The translations under genes were made by a program, and so were the position numbers. From assembly GCA_013433145.1 (NCBI GenBank), contig CM024170.1, positions 12,685,866 to 12,749,865 of the forward strand: DNA of 64,000 nucleotides. Reading direction: 5' to 3'. The DNA comes from Ascaris suum. Lineage: Eukaryota; Nematoda; Chromadorea; Rhabditida; Ascarididae. This document shows positions 38,907-59,411 of this stretch, piece after piece. The notes beneath the pieces are model-generated. The model was not told the origin of the DNA and made no database searches. It worked only from the letters and a program-made list of their open reading frames with translations. Position 1 is the stretch's first letter. Each line of letters opens with the position of its first letter.

Positions 38907-38928
38907 CTCGAATTTGGGTAATTAAACC
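38907..38928 (-). other. SL1-spliced-leader-like 22-mer
   Basis: On the minus strand this reads GGTTTAATTACCCAAATTCG followed by AG, matching the canonical nematode SL1 leader at 20 of 22 positions (differences at positions 16 and 19). It is not followed by the GTAAAC donor of an SL RNA gene. Adjacent DNA (38940-38990) contains several more GGGTAAT words, so part of the match may come from a local repeat. Confidence 0.5.
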
Positions 38929-39630
38929 TGTGTTATAATAATTCGGATTGGGCGATGGGTAATATAATGGGTAATAATATTGGGTAAATCTTCATATTCA
39001 AAATGGTGATAAACACATACATAACCAACAAACTGCATGAACCCAATCATCATTACCGCACATTGTCACAAATAAATTTGGCCAATATCAGCAAACAAGG
39101 AGAAAGTACATGTGCACAGCAGCGAGCATTGGTGCGTTAACACGAAGCTATTCTTTCGGGATTCAAATCTTGCACAATAATAACTTCAAAATCAGCAACT
39201 AAAACGGCATTGCGCTATACTAGTATTGTCGAACAACAGTTTCTGCACTAATACTACACAATCGACACATAGACGGCGAACCAGAACCCTAAAGAACGAA
39301 GTCGCAATCCAACAGTCACTGTTGAGAGACGAGTGGATGCGAATAATATCAGAGATGTTGAGATGAGTGACGGGAGCAATGAGCGGATGCAAGGGCGACT
39401 AGGACGGCGGCCAACGGAAATACGAATGATGCGAGTAGTGCGGATAATAATGTCCCTGCTTACGTCTCAGTATAACGCAAATTTTATCACCCCGTCGATC
39501 TTCTGCATTTTCGAAGATGACGCTCGAATCTGCTAGTGTTTCGTGTTGATCTCAATAGCCGTCGCCGACGTATCCGTGCATGGCGATCTTTGAGAGTCCA
39601 ATTGCGTTCGCTTTTCGACTTTTGAATAGC

Positions 39631-40849
39631 CTAGCTTGCGTCATCTTCTTGGCTGTTTTTTCGCTCGATTTGCAAATGCACTCGTTGCACCAAGTGCAAC
39701 AGTCGAAGCCACAGCTCAGTACTTTCCGAACCTTTGAGGTTCGTTCGTATTTTATTCTTGTTGGCGCTGGTTGACCCCTGTTGCAACTTATGGTCTACCC
39801 ACTTTTTGCTCGATAGTTGGATGTGCAATTTTGATATCCCTTTGAGTTAAATTTCTGATCACTCGAGCAGCAATGTTTTTGTTTTCTTTGCCATTCGTTC
39901 GCAGTCGCCATCTCTGTTGAATATCAACGAGCATCGATGATATTCAACAAACGTTTCTACTCCCCTTACGACGTGCTTGTGCCCGCTCGAAGTAACGCCA
40001 TCAACATTTACAGCGATCGCTTCTAGCAACTTTTGACCTTCTGTCACCCATCATTGCTAAGGGAATCTCTAATTGGCGAGCATTTTGCATCGATTCCCCA
40101 ACCGCACGCCACTGTTTCATCGTCGCATAAGACTGTTTTTCTGCGTTTTATACGAATAATTTTGGAATATTTATTTTGCGGCATTGCTCAACACTTCATA
40201 AATTTCCCATCTAAAGCTTCTCTGAGTTTTGCACTCAAATTTCCTATTTTCTTTGTTAATAAATGTGTGAGAGAAAATTTTCAACTAGGTCTTCATGACC
40301 TTATCAAGCATAAACCAATTCATTGAAATTCTGTTCGAATAGAGCTTTTTCCTGAGTTGATTGGTTGGAAAAAGTTCTAATCGATATTTTATTGAAATTC
40401 GAATACGTAAGCAGTAGACTATAACAATCCGTCAGAACTATTCTAAAGTGAATCGCGTAAATGTTTTTCTTTTTTCTTTTTTTAATATTTAAGTTGAGGC
40501 AGCTGGAGCGGTTGATAGATCAAGAAAAGAATTGAAATTTCTTCCTTCAGTAATTTCGTTCGTCGATGCCATAACGGAGGATGTCCGCGTCTAAGTTCCT
40601 TCGAAAAAAAAGAAAATCAAAAGACAATTTTTAAGCATATCGGTGACCTTACGAAGAAAGCTTTAACAAAGTCGGCTTTGCAGGAATAAACGTACCGTTA
40701 TGCCATACAATCGGATTCTGAAGTCCATTTATTTCCCCTCTAACGGTTTCTCTGCTAGGATTGTTGGCAACCGTCGTCGACACTTCTTCAGTCGGGAGAA
40801 GACGATCTGACTGAACAAGCCATCTAGGCCTATGCGGTGATACGACCAT
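39631..40849 (-). CDS. Unidentified 123-residue protein, three exons
   Basis: Exon 1 40696-40849 (ATG at 40849, donor AACG|GTACGT, phase 1), exon 2 39970-40040 (acceptor GTGACAG, donor CACGTC|GTAAGG, phase 0), exon 3 39631-39777 (acceptor GCAACAG, stop TAG at 39631-39633). Phases agree, giving 123 codons plus stop. The protein is hydrophilic, without signal peptide or membrane segment: RPRWLVQSDRLLPTEEVST, then LLEAIAVNVDGVTSSGHKHV, then a basic helix-like end (ELWLRLLHLVQRVHLQIERK). Exon 2 is also open beyond its proposed donor. A possible trans-splice acceptor (GATTATTAG) lies about 30 bases before the ATG. No family recognised; gene reality is supported by splice logic and composition only. 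Confidence 0.45.
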
Positions 40850-43800
40850 GAAATGCGCGAGATGTTGCAGTGTTTACTAATAATCGATGAAGCGACGATC
40901 AGCGGCATTCATATCGAGGTCAGTGGATAGAGTTTCGCGTATTTAGTGGATTCGTTTTTGTCATCGTTTAAGATTAATAATTTCATTGGTCCTCTATATG
41001 TGGTAGCAATAAATATCAATGTGGATTTCAACTCAGTTTTATTCTACTATGAGTTTAAGCAGAATTTACTTTTGTGATTTTTGATTTTTCGACTGAATTG
41101 CAAGATGTAGAGGCCGACCTAAAGACCACAAGAGTCGGTTGGATCAGAGGGATATTGGGTCAAGGTAGATAGAAGCGATACGAAGAGATATTTATTCGTA
41201 ATGAATGCTCACTTGATTGAAATAAATAAATAAATAAATTTTTGATTTTACATTAAACAGCTTAAAAGTCACTCCTCACATTGTCCACTCGTTATCGAAG
41301 AGTGCCATTTTTGAGATCAAACGCAGAGATAAAATATGTGACTTTCCTGAAAACGAGTTGGAAAATATGTGGATTCATTGATTGATGGAAATTTGAAAGG
41401 AAATCATCTTGTTAGAATTGTTCAGCGTAGAAAAGAAGAGCGCAAAAATGCTGGCATAGAATCGGCAAGTGAGCGATACCTCAAATGGTTTTTTTTTCGC
41501 TCCATTGTCATCTGTTGCGTCCGTCGTTTGGGGGGTTTTTTTTTACAACGAAAAACGGCTAAGAGACGTTCTTTATCAAGAGGAAGCATTTTAAAACATA
41601 GAATAAAGATTGCGTGTTTTAACTTCAGTTTACAGTGGAAAAATTTGTGCTTTAACTTAGAGAGGTGATTAATTCGGTGAACCCATTTCAATTAACTCAT
41701 TTCAAAATGCAATTTTTACCACCTAAACGTTCATGCCAAAAAAAAAAACATTTCAACACAGTTACTTTGCAAAGGAATCCGCAGAAAATGCCTAATGTTT
41801 AGTATTATAGAGTTCGATTGCACATGTCTCTCTAGTGAGGTTTCAATAGCGATTTCATTCTCGACGAATGCCTAGTTCATTGCTGGTGACCATGACAGCA
41901 AATGAGCACCTTTTATGCTCAAATATCTACGTAATAAAATTCAGTTTATTTGTCTTAGTCGAGTAAATGAGTGAGAGGAATAGTTTTACCTAAAGATCCG
42001 ATGTTGCCAGGTCTCTAAGTCAGATGTTCGAGAATCGCTTTGCAAAAAAAAAAAGAAATTGTCTTTTTTCCGACTGATCGTCGAGTACATTTTACGCTTT
42101 TATTTTATGACTTGAACTTTTTGATAGGATTTAGCTTTTTTTTTCTTCTTTAGACGTTTCGAAGATAATCTTTCATTTGAAAATAAAAGCTCACATTATT
42201 TTAGCGAGTTACAGCTGACAACTGCTCAGACTTGCTAAGTCGTGCTAGCTTACATTCATCACCCGAAACGATGCAACATCAGAGATGACCACATGTTGCA
42301 CCTGTCTTTCTCGTACGAACCGTTCACACCCTACCACAACGACTAATTCACCTCCTGTAGTTGTCCGTAATAAAGACACAGTCTTGGCAAATGTGAATAC
42401 GAATCCCAATTACTATCACCATTATATCGTTAATTAATCACTTCAATTCTGTGAAACCAGTAATCACCTCTCTTCGCTGTTAATCAACAAGATTTTCATG
42501 CGAGTATTTTGCATTTGTTGTAATTTGTTAAATACTACGCATATGCTTTGGTGCTTGTGAATTTGATTTATAGGATATAGATACATGTAATTTGCATGTG
42601 CTTATTTTATATATAGTTCATTTGATACGATATATCAAATGTGAAGTATGAGACAGTCTCTTAGAAGCATTACTTTATTTAGAAGCATACAATTCAGTTG
42701 GCAGCTTGAGGCAGTTGGCGAAATGTAGAAAGCGAAGCAACTAGTAGGAAAAAAGTTACAATATGTGCAAAATCTTTAGTGGGAATTAATTTTTGGGAGC
42801 ATTGCATACGATGTTTTAGAAATCTTCCGTTTGATTTCGCCCACTTAGATATAGCGCGGATTTTGCTTAAAATATATCACAGAAAGCAGACATACTGATA
42901 GATACGACTTATGCGATATGAGATTATTCTTAAAAAACAGCAATTTTGTGCATAAATGCTTATATTTTTTGTATATTTATTATTCGAGGCGATAAGAAGT
43001 AACATAGTCAGATCAGCGATTGCAAGGAAATATTTCATAAACAAAAGAGATTTTACATAATGATAGTATTTGTTTTGAAAGCCTCTTCTTCTTGTTTATT
43101 GCGCTTATAGCGTTATTTATGAGCCTAGGAGACCAATGTTCGCGTTAAACGAAAAATGATTTATATTCAACGTGAAGTGAAAAGATAGGTTTATATATGA
43201 TCGAGGCTTATAAACGGGAAAGTGAGATGTGTAGGTGCGCAAGCGTTTGCGTGACAGTAAATATTGCGATGAAACCACAATAAGTCGGATGCAAAGGTAT
43301 ACCAGAGGATTTGACATGATTTGCGCTTTCATAGTCACGCTTATCATGCGAGCTAGTTGAATAAACGCCTAAATAAATGTTGAAATACGGCGAACGATAT
43401 GTTCATAATTTAATAAAATCGATCATTCGCATAACATAAATCTTTTATGGAAGATTTATTTTTCTTACTCTGTCAGTTATAAAAATGCAACCCGACCGAA
43501 TTTCGTTCGCTAAATGTATGCAAATTTTAGCCAAGTTCAACGCCCTACAGCATTTTTTTGGGAATCAGTAAACCAATGTTAAACTTATTGTAGCGTCCTC
43601 TTAAGTGTGTACTATTTTTGCTGAACTTCATAGCTCTAAATACGGCAATATTTAACATATAGGCATAGATGCGACTTTGCCATAATGCGCTTTATATTTG
43701 CAAATCTGCAGAACGCATTGTTATAAGATTCTACTAGAGAGGCGAACGCTATGGGTCCCTTTCCGGAGTTCCGTTCACTCAACGAACTGATTGCACCAAA

Positions 43801-45165
43801 TACAGAAAAAACATAACATGAGCACTTTTTTGTTTACCTGATCTTGCTGTGTCACCAAGACGTTGTATGAATCCATCGAAAAAAAAAATGTTTTTATGTT
43901 GGTCGGATTGCTCAAAAGAAAACAAAAATGATATGTAAATTTTATAGTGCTATGAATAACTAATTAGAGGATAATATGGACTGTATGCATCGAATTTAAT
44001 CACTACAACTTTCATGTTTTGTAATTTCACACACTGTGAAGGTATATATCTTCAGCAATAAGGACGTACATTATTGGCATTAAACTATTGAACGATAGGA
44101 TAATTGCTTCACGCAGAACGTACGTACATCATTTCTTTCTATATTGTATAAACGAAATAAACAAATTACGTGTATGTGGAAACTTTTATGCTATAAAGCA
44201 GAGTTTTGATTAACAAATATAGGTGCCCGCTCAATTTGGATTATTGTCTGATGTCTAATTTTGTCTGATGTTTTTAGATTTTGTCTGCCTATCGAATGGC
44301 TTCTTCAAGCAATGCCGACAAAATTATAGTTGCTTTTGAAAATGGATACTTAATTTAGCTGCAAATATGGCTTAACAATAATTGCTTCATTAATGAAATG
44401 GGTTCTCATTCGCAAACAATGAATACTAATAACACCGTAGGATAATGCCGACGTGGTGCGGTCATTTGGTTGTGACACATTGGAAGGTTCCGGCTGACTA
44501 CTTCTCCCATCCCTTCCAAGCGCACCACCCTCCCGCCATCCCTCAATGTAATTCGAAGAATTAAGTTTCTAAGTCTTGAGCGTTTTATTTCATTTCGCTC
44601 ATCACTAGGAGAAAAGTGCTAACAATTTTATCGTATTTCATTTCCACATATTAAAAAGAAAACAATTCCTCATAATTTACTAATGAAACGAATAGAAAAT
44701 TTCTTAAGCACTAATAAGACGCAAGATTTATCGAAAATCTATAGATCATAATTTTTTATTAAAAAAATAATAAGCAGTAAAAATTTTGCAAAAAGAAAAA
44801 AAGCGGAAAAGGATAGATCGATGTCTGAGATTCATTTAGAATCAACAAATTTTCCACTTATCTCATAAATTACTTTTCACTAAAATTTTCCACAGGATTT
44901 TTATGAGAGAAATAATAGTTCCTCGTTTTCGAATTGTTTTTCTTTTTTTTTTTTCTTTTTCAAAACGATTAAAAGCTTATTTTTCATTGTTTTTCCGATT
45001 AAGCGGAAGCAAACAAGAGATCTTCGTTAAATGGGATTTTCTCGAAGTAGATCGATCAACCGTTTGCCGAGATCGTTTCATATTCGCGATAATAGCAATT
45101 TTGTTGCTCATGGATGAGATTATTATTTGATCGCTAAATATTTCTTTGATCTATATTTAGCAATA
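40850..45165. other. Gene-poor interval upstream of the OST-alpha-like gene
   Basis: No exon with domain or splice support was found in 4.3 kb. It includes a short AAAT repeat near 41221-41240 and otherwise AT-rich unique-looking sequence; promoters of the flanking genes presumably lie here. Confidence 0.5.
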
Positions 45166-52208
<7,043 letters not shown>

Positions 52209-52782
52209 AGTTGGAACTTATTCAAATAGCATAAATAGCCTTAGGTGCGTAAACGTCATAAAGAAAATGCAGATTATGCTCGATTTATGGACTATTGGAC
52301 TTTTCATTTTCATACCGCTTTACTGCAAGGGACCATGAGAATATATGCGCATTGCTGTCTATTTATGCTAATGACATATAAAGTGATTGAACTTCATTAA
52401 AACAAATCAGAAATATACTGCAAGAAAGAGAGTATATGGAGGAAATGTTGATCAAAATGTACTAACTCGGCGAAGCTCCGGCTCATTCACGTCTCATCAA
52501 GTAAGCGCCTCAATTTAATTAAGCAAGGGAAACAATTTTCTGAAATCACAGCATAACGTAGTATAATGTATATTATCCAACAAATCGATCATATTACGTT
52601 TGCATATCAAAACAATGATTGCTGAGAGATATCTATATATCTAACCAATTTTTTGACATTCTTTTTTTTTAAAATTTTTTAATTTATATTTTTAATTAAT
52701 GATGAAAATATATGTATATTTATAATTATTATGGGGTTATTTTACATCCGCCGCTGCTTTGCAATTCTCTTCAATTAGAGAG

Positions 52783-52995
52783 AGAAATTCATCGATTATT
52801 ATAGTTTGGAATAATTGTTCACTAACGATTGAAATGCTTATATTATCATTGATTACAACAAAAATGGTACGACCGGAAAAAAGCGATCTCTTTTCGTCGA
52901 ATTTCAACAACACAAGAACTTCCGCTCCAACAAAGCGTCAACAACGTACGACAAACTCCAATAAAGATTGCTCCGCTGAGACGCGTTTCATGTAG
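52783..52995 (+). CDS. Alternative last exon of the OSTA-like gene
   Basis: The open frame reads SSIIIVWNNCSLTIEMLILS, resembling the final helix of the OSTA/TMEM184 family, followed by a Ser/Thr/Asn-rich basic tail and TAG at 52993-52995. Exon 7 can donate at TCT|GTTTAA (after 52202), phase 0, with an acceptor at 52781-52782 (AGAGAG); alternatively a stronger-looking acceptor at 52802 region (GATTATTATAG) pairs with the GTGAGT inside exon 7, phase 1. Either gives a protein of about 330-360 residues, nearer the family's length. The exact junction is unresolved. Confidence 0.55.
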   Translation, partial: RNSSIIIVWNNCSLTIEMLILSLITTKMVRPEKSDLFSSNFNNTRTSAPTKRQQRTTNSNKDCSAETRFM

Positions 52996-53823
52996 AATTT
53001 ATTTGTTTAAAAAAAAATGGATGATGCGAAATCAGATATTCATAGCTGTAAAAATTGTCATCATTGTTTTAATTTAATAATTTAATTTAATTTTAAACTG
53101 AGAAATTGTTTGCCGCTATGATTGGAAGTAATGCAGTGATTTGAACAGTTAGAAAAATATATTTCTTTACGGACAAGTATCGATTGTAACACAAAGTTTG
53201 CTTGTCACACAAAGTTTGCTTTTATTCATCGTTCGCTAGATCATGATTAGCTGATGCTTATAAGTGAGCATTCATTCAACGGAAGAGTGTTCTTATATCA
53301 AATTGAACATTAACATAATCAGACATATACGCTCAGGGGAGTGCACATTGGTCTAGTAGTAAAAGCTTTATACATCATCATTGCATAGTAAGTGTTACAT
53401 AGTAATTATTACAATTATTATAAATGAAACAGTAATTGAACAAAAGTATTCAAATATAGCCCAATTAAAATATATTAAAAAATTGAGTCCATTTAGAGAG
53501 TATATACAATTATTTTTTGTCAATTCACTATAGGCAATAATTATTCTTCGTATTCTTCAAATCTCTAGTATCCGATTTTTGCGCTCTTCCTATGCATCAA
53601 TGAAATCGCAATGCTACTATGAAGCGAAAGTGCGTCGTATTAGGCTTTTCCGCAGATGCAATGATAGCAGATAACATTTACAAAGAAAAAAAAAACAAAA
53701 CTTCATATGGATCTTAAATAAATGATATTATAAGGATAATATGAATATTTGAAGAATATATTTGTTTCGTTATTTGAATTTGATAAATTGGGAAATGAAA
53801 TACGCTGAAGTATTCGATGAATT

Positions 53824-55086
53824 TTATTCGATTCTGAATTCAGGATTACTAAGTATTGAAACATGTAGAAGGAAACATATCATCGCGAAATATGCATTAC
53901 CCTGAAAGTGGAAAATTTCTTAGAAATTATTGAATATACATTTTTATGAATACTCTTATATATGAATATGAGTTTTTATTATATCTTCGATGTGGATAAA
54001 ATTTTTCTTTTTTTTTTTGAATTTTACAAAATATCGGAATTTTTTTTTCTTTGAAAATTATTTATTATCTTCGAAATTTTAATCTCTAATTTAAGAAATT
54101 AGCTCTAGTAAATGTTTAAATTTGCCTGCTGTTAATTTTTCTATCTTTAGATAAGTTAATTTAAATATTGAGGTATCATTTTCCTCTATGAATAAATTTG
54201 CATAAAGTTGACGACTTACAATCGCAATAACGGGAAATAAATTTGGATAAAGAGAGAAAGTTAAAAGATATGCGGCAATATTCGATAATATTGCTGCAAT
54301 TATAGTGACGATTTTTAACTGAAAACAACATAGATTTTTATAGGGAAATATTTTTGCATTTTTATTACTGAATTTTTTTCTCAAAAAAACGATATATAAA
54401 TATAAAAAGATATATTGATGAAATAACTTTATATGTGATTTGAATAGCTATAATGGAGTGAGATATTTGCATTCATTTCATTTTATTTAATAAAGAGTAT
54501 TTAAAATTTTGAAATGCGTAAATACTATTCGCTGAGGTATTGCTTAATAAATCATCCTCTAATAAGATCGACTACGTTCACTTTTCACGGAGAAGTCTCC
54601 AGAAATTATGGGAATTACCAATAAAGATTTTGAAAGTTATATGGCTTAAAAGTTAAGTTGGAAATATAAGAGGGGAAAAAAGGCTAATATGAGTAGAAAT
54701 GCTTATAATTAAATCAGATCAGCGTATCTATTCAATAAAACATGAATTGATCGGATAAAAAAAAAAAAATAGACAATTTGAACGATATGAGTTGTTTGCA
54801 GCATTGAATATTACAATAGAAATACCCATTGATAGATGGTATAAAATTTCATGAAGAATACATCGACGATAAGAAATATCGCATATGTAAGGCTGAGTAT
54901 TGAGAGTACTATCACTGAGCCGAAATAATTAACTGTTACAATATGTGCAGCATAATAACATGCCGATAGAAATGTCCATAAGCAGAAAAACTGCAATAGT
55001 GTTTGAGTGATATTTGCTGAATTTGTATAAAACGATATTCTATGGAAGATGATCGAATCGAAATTGTAGCTTCGAAACGCTAGCAT
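53824..55086 (-). CDS. Unidentified four-helix membrane protein, 145 residues
   Basis: Exon 1 54826-55086 (ATG at 55086 directly after TTCATTTAG, a likely trans-splice acceptor), exon 2 54220-54318 (acceptor TTTTCAG, donor ATT|GTAAGT), exon 3 53824-53901 (acceptor CACTTTCAG, TAA at 53824-53826). All junctions are phase 0; total 145 codons plus stop. Predicted helices at about 31-52, 55-77, 88-110 and 115-135; a sequon NIT at residues 25-27 and a basic/aromatic N-terminus precede them. The layout resembles small tetraspan (MARVEL-like or vesicle) proteins, but no diagnostic motif is visible and I do not assign a family. It is tail-to-tail with the OSTA-like gene, leaving about 0.8 kb between its stop and the alternative last OSTA exon. 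Confidence 0.6.
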
Positions 55087-57044
55087 CTAAATGAATTTAA
55101 GAGATTGGATCTCGTTGTTGTTTCTTAATTCAGATATATTCTGCTAGAAAATCAGATTTTTTTTTAAAGGAATTCTTCGATTGCTATATTTTATGAGGAT
55201 TTCCAATTTCTATTTTTAGAAAAGAAAAAACTCTTTCAATTCATTGATTTATTTAGTTCGCCATAAGTAAAACATGGTTACAGCTTCATTAAAAACCGAC
55301 TTACGTTGCTAAGTACCACGATGATCTTTAGCACGGTGGTTATAGTGTTCATTTATAGTCGTTAACAATTGCGGATGCAATACACGAATACCACAGACCC
55401 GATCGTCAGGTTGCAAAGAGATCAACTGAAACAAACTGAAATCTTTGAAATGCAAGACGAGCTAATTTGCATATTGTTGCACCTTGCCAACCTTGATTAA
55501 TTTTCATTATTTTACTTTCATGCGACTTTACAACTTCAGCTGACGGAAGCGATATGAAGAAACTTGATAATCCGTAATAAATGCTTTGTTGATTAAAATA
55601 AAGTAAATATTATGTATCACCTTTTGGAGTTATAGTTGGATATGCAAATGAGTTTCACGGATGTATGCAAAATGATTATGTATATAGAGAGAGAGGACTG
55701 ACATGTCAGAAATGAGGGAAAACTAAAGTGAGCGCTCGATTGGTTCATCTCTTTGAAAATCTGCGAATTTATTGGTTCCTGGTCGATAAATCAACGATTG
55801 GTAGACAGAGTCCTATAAAATATGGGACTTCATTTTGTGTGGCAATTAAAGGCGTTTGGATTAGTTGGATGACAACTCAATAAGCAAATACCTGACCGGC
55901 AGACGTATGCGTTCAGGTATAAAGACCCAACAAGGTGATAGGTCGCATTTGGTCAACCTAACGTCTAGAAGAAAAACTGCCCACGTAAGATTCCACTGAA
56001 TTTCTTGAAGCGTACTTATCGGTTAGACACAGAGATATCAAGAAAGCGCGCCTTATATCATTTTTTTTTCTTATTGGCGAGGTGGGGGGGGGGGGGGGGG
56101 AGGGGTGGGGAATACTCGCACAAATGGATGTATAAATACACATCATTATATGAAGAGTGGAAGATGAAGAATTTCTTCGTTTAGTTGTTTTCAGTTGAAA
56201 TGATTTACTAGAGGTTTCTAACTGATTATAGAGATTCGTAAATGTTGGGGAATTGAGAACGTATTTTTTAATGCGATATTTATTGTGCTGTTTATATCTG
56301 CTAACGAGTGATCTGTTGTGATGAAATGAGCGTTGTGATCACAGTAATCGTGGTGATCTTCATTTCTGTAACAAGTTGTATGCTCACACTTGTTTGATCT
56401 TGATGTGATATCTTCCGCATGTGGATTATAACCTCCCTATGCCTTCGGGGCCGTAGCCGAAGCTATAAATAGGCTGCGGCCTCGCTTGCTGATCAGTGTG
56501 TTTATTTCGCTAATTATCGTCGTGTGATCTGCTACTCGTAGTAAACGAGCTTTATTTTTCTCTGTCAGTATGCCTTCACATGCCATGCTCGGTTGTAATA
56601 TCTTCATGATTTAGATAGACAGTAGATTTAATTAGAATCAATCCTAATAAAACCTGATTTCCTTATTTTACAGTAATTTTATTTTATTTTATGCATTCAA
56701 ACCTACTTATCATCAATTTCCCTTATAGAATAATTTCGGAGGAGAAAAGATGGACCATCATCTTATACCCTTCCTTCTGCTTTGATAGCTACAATTGTTA
56801 CCTCATTTCATGAAAAATTATCCGCCAACATCAATGATCAATTATCGCCACATTAGTCTAACGTTCTTAACTTGTAAAGCGTTAACGATCATAGTCAAAG
56901 ATTCCTCCCCTCGAATATTTGATCTGTTAGCATGTAATCAATCCTGCTCAGTTTAGGCTTTTACATGAATAGTCTAAAGTCTTTCAGCTAAGTTTTCATT
57001 GAAAGACTGGATCACCGCTATGAACCATAGGATTCAAACTGAAC
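55087..57044. other. Intergenic, no gene seen
   Basis: AT-rich sequence with a G homopolymer near 56084-56100 (17 G). The promoter of the minus-strand four-helix gene would lie at its left edge. Confidence 0.5.
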
Positions 57045-57330
57045 TGGTTTATATCGAAGGGTTATTTGATGTCTACTGTTATAAGCTGCTCAGAGAGCTA
57101 GGAACTTGTGGAGTCTCTGTATCTCCACTGAAATGAACTGAAGATTCTGGCTGAAAGGACGTCTGGACTCAAATTCGGAGAGTCACTATTGCAGGTGTAC
57201 AATGTAATCAGTGGTGTGTCTCAAGGGAGTAATTTCAGATCGCTGCAGTTTGTCATTTATGTTGATGATATCTGTAACGGGTTATACAGCATTCGTTGAT
57301 GATCTAAAAACCTATAGGCCATTCGTGGAT
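57045..57330 (+). mobile_element. LINE reverse-transcriptase relic
   Basis: Plus strand, several frames. YCYKLLRELGTCGVSVSPLK resembles the RT block DFSKAFD.V.H..LL.KL...G. Shortly after, NVISGVSQGSNF and FVIYVDDI resemble VTSGVPQGSVLGPLLF.IYINDI, and in a shifted frame FVDDLKTYR resembles the catalytic ADD box (Y.DD) with Ala replaced by Val. Stops and frameshifts show it is dead. Same broad class as the relic at 32.6-33.5 kb. Confidence 0.65.
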
Positions 57331-59411
57331 CGTGCGATTGTCTTATACCATGGAAAGACCCTGGCAGTTCCCATAGGTATTCGAACAGCTAGCTGGCAGG
57401 TAGATAGTCCACAAAACGAATGCCGTATGATGCACACGAATTTTCTTTACCGTCATTCATAATTTACCACTTCTACCGCACTGTATTCTTCTCGTCTTTA
57501 CCATATCATTATCTTATTTGCCAAGGTTTACTACCACATTCTTGTGGGGTAAAACCTGAATCATTTCCGCTGCACTATTCATCGACATTTAGGTGGAATT
57601 TGATGCTCGCTGCGAATTTCTCTGCTCTGCGAATCGAACTGAACAACTTCACATGACGAAGAGTTGAGAGTTGTTCGGATGTAATAGACGCTTGCAAGGT
57701 GAGCTTATTGTTACTACGTTTGAGGAAATATTTCTTTATTTATTCTAGGTGTTCTTAGATTGAAGTATTATACCTGTGCCGTATTGTTGTTGTCGATTAT
57801 ATCCATGAAACAGTCGGTTGCGTTCAGATAGCGCCAACAAGCATTTCCAGTAAATCAAGCATGATATTCCCGCATTGTCTCTGAGAAGAAACGGACATGA
57901 AAGCATTTCGTTTCTAAATCGAATTTGCTTCACTCAGCAAACTACCTGAGAAGATCTCTTGACAAGAAGATGAGCATATAGGGACGCCCAACAGGTGGCA
58001 CTAGGTCATAATTGCAGAAGTAGTCGACTAAGCGCTAGGTGCAGTTGGCACGGAAATTGGTGGAACGTGATTCCCGAGGACGTTCACCTCAAATCGGATA
58101 TCCCTCGCACCCCGCAACACCATAGTCCCCTTCAACTACCTCGTTTCCAACCACACTATCTAATTTGACTCATGGGTAAAGAATGATCGAGCAAGTGAAA
58201 ACTTCCCATCACAAAGAACAAGCTGTGGCGCTTCATCTCGGTAGGAAGAATGCTAATTCGGCTATACTAGAAGCGGTTGTGAGGATGAGATTCGGAATTG
58301 AGGTAATTTAATGGGCGAACGCCGTCTGTTGAAAAGATAAATTTAAAATATTTGGATTGGCATTTATGAGGGCTAATTATATATGAAAATGTTTTGATTG
58401 TTGAAACATGGTGACATATATAACGGATTTAAAATGCTATTTGAGATCATTGCCCGAATTTTTAATCCCAATAGGGATATATGAATGAAACGTTTAGAAA
58501 TGCCTCAATATTTCTATACTAGAATTCCACTAAAAAAGTTCGAAATCTAGAGTGAGAGGTGTTATTGAAAGAATTTAGTTTTTCGATGCAATTTAGAGTT
58601 CAGGCGACATAAATAGGGCCTTATAATAATCTTTAAATTCTACGTCAGGCTTATTCACACTTTAAAAAAAAACCAATTTCTTTCTCTTACTACGACTACA
58701 GTTACTCCACACATTCTACCATAAATTTTTGAAAAAATTGGCCTTTATTAGGGTTGAGAATTGATTCAAAGGTATGGATGTATCGTTGTGAAATTCATTG
58801 CTCTCTTGATTTAGTACCATTTCTTGGCCTTTTTTTTATTTAGGACGTTATGAAATTAAACTGGTATTGGCTAGACTAAACTAATTCTGTTGTGATGCTT
58901 GGCCAATCGTTTCATCACTGGGCTTAGTAAATGTTGATATTTTATTTGAAATATATGTGAGCAAAAAATTTAATTTGATTAAAATTATGCATCGAACATT
59001 TTCAAGTGTAATATTACTACCACAATTTGAGAAGTATTTCCTTTATGCTTATTATTTATTTGATTTGTATAAAACTCATAAAACTCACAAAAAAATATAC
59101 TATTTCGATCATTTTTATTTGTTGGATCTTTGCTTATTCATTTTTCTCTATGCATATCAATTATTTCCATATTATTATAAAAGATTTGTCTTTTTCCACT
59201 TCATTTAGCATATTTTATTTGATCATTTTGTAGATTATTATTGCGCTCTTTATATTTCAAAATTTTTTGACGATTATTTTATTAGATGAAGCATTAATGA
59301 GATTGAATCGTTAAGTTTTTCATGTTTATTTAGCGATTAATGTAGATCGCTTCAAAGAAAAATAAATAGAATTTCATTTTATTTATTCGAGAAAAAATAT
59401 TTGAGATCTCG
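57331..59411. other. Intergenic region upstream of the BACURD gene
   Basis: No exon is supported. Short open frames at 57420-57656 and 58957-59233 lack domain signatures. The last few hundred bases should contain the promoter and 5' UTR of the BTB gene. Confidence 0.5.
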
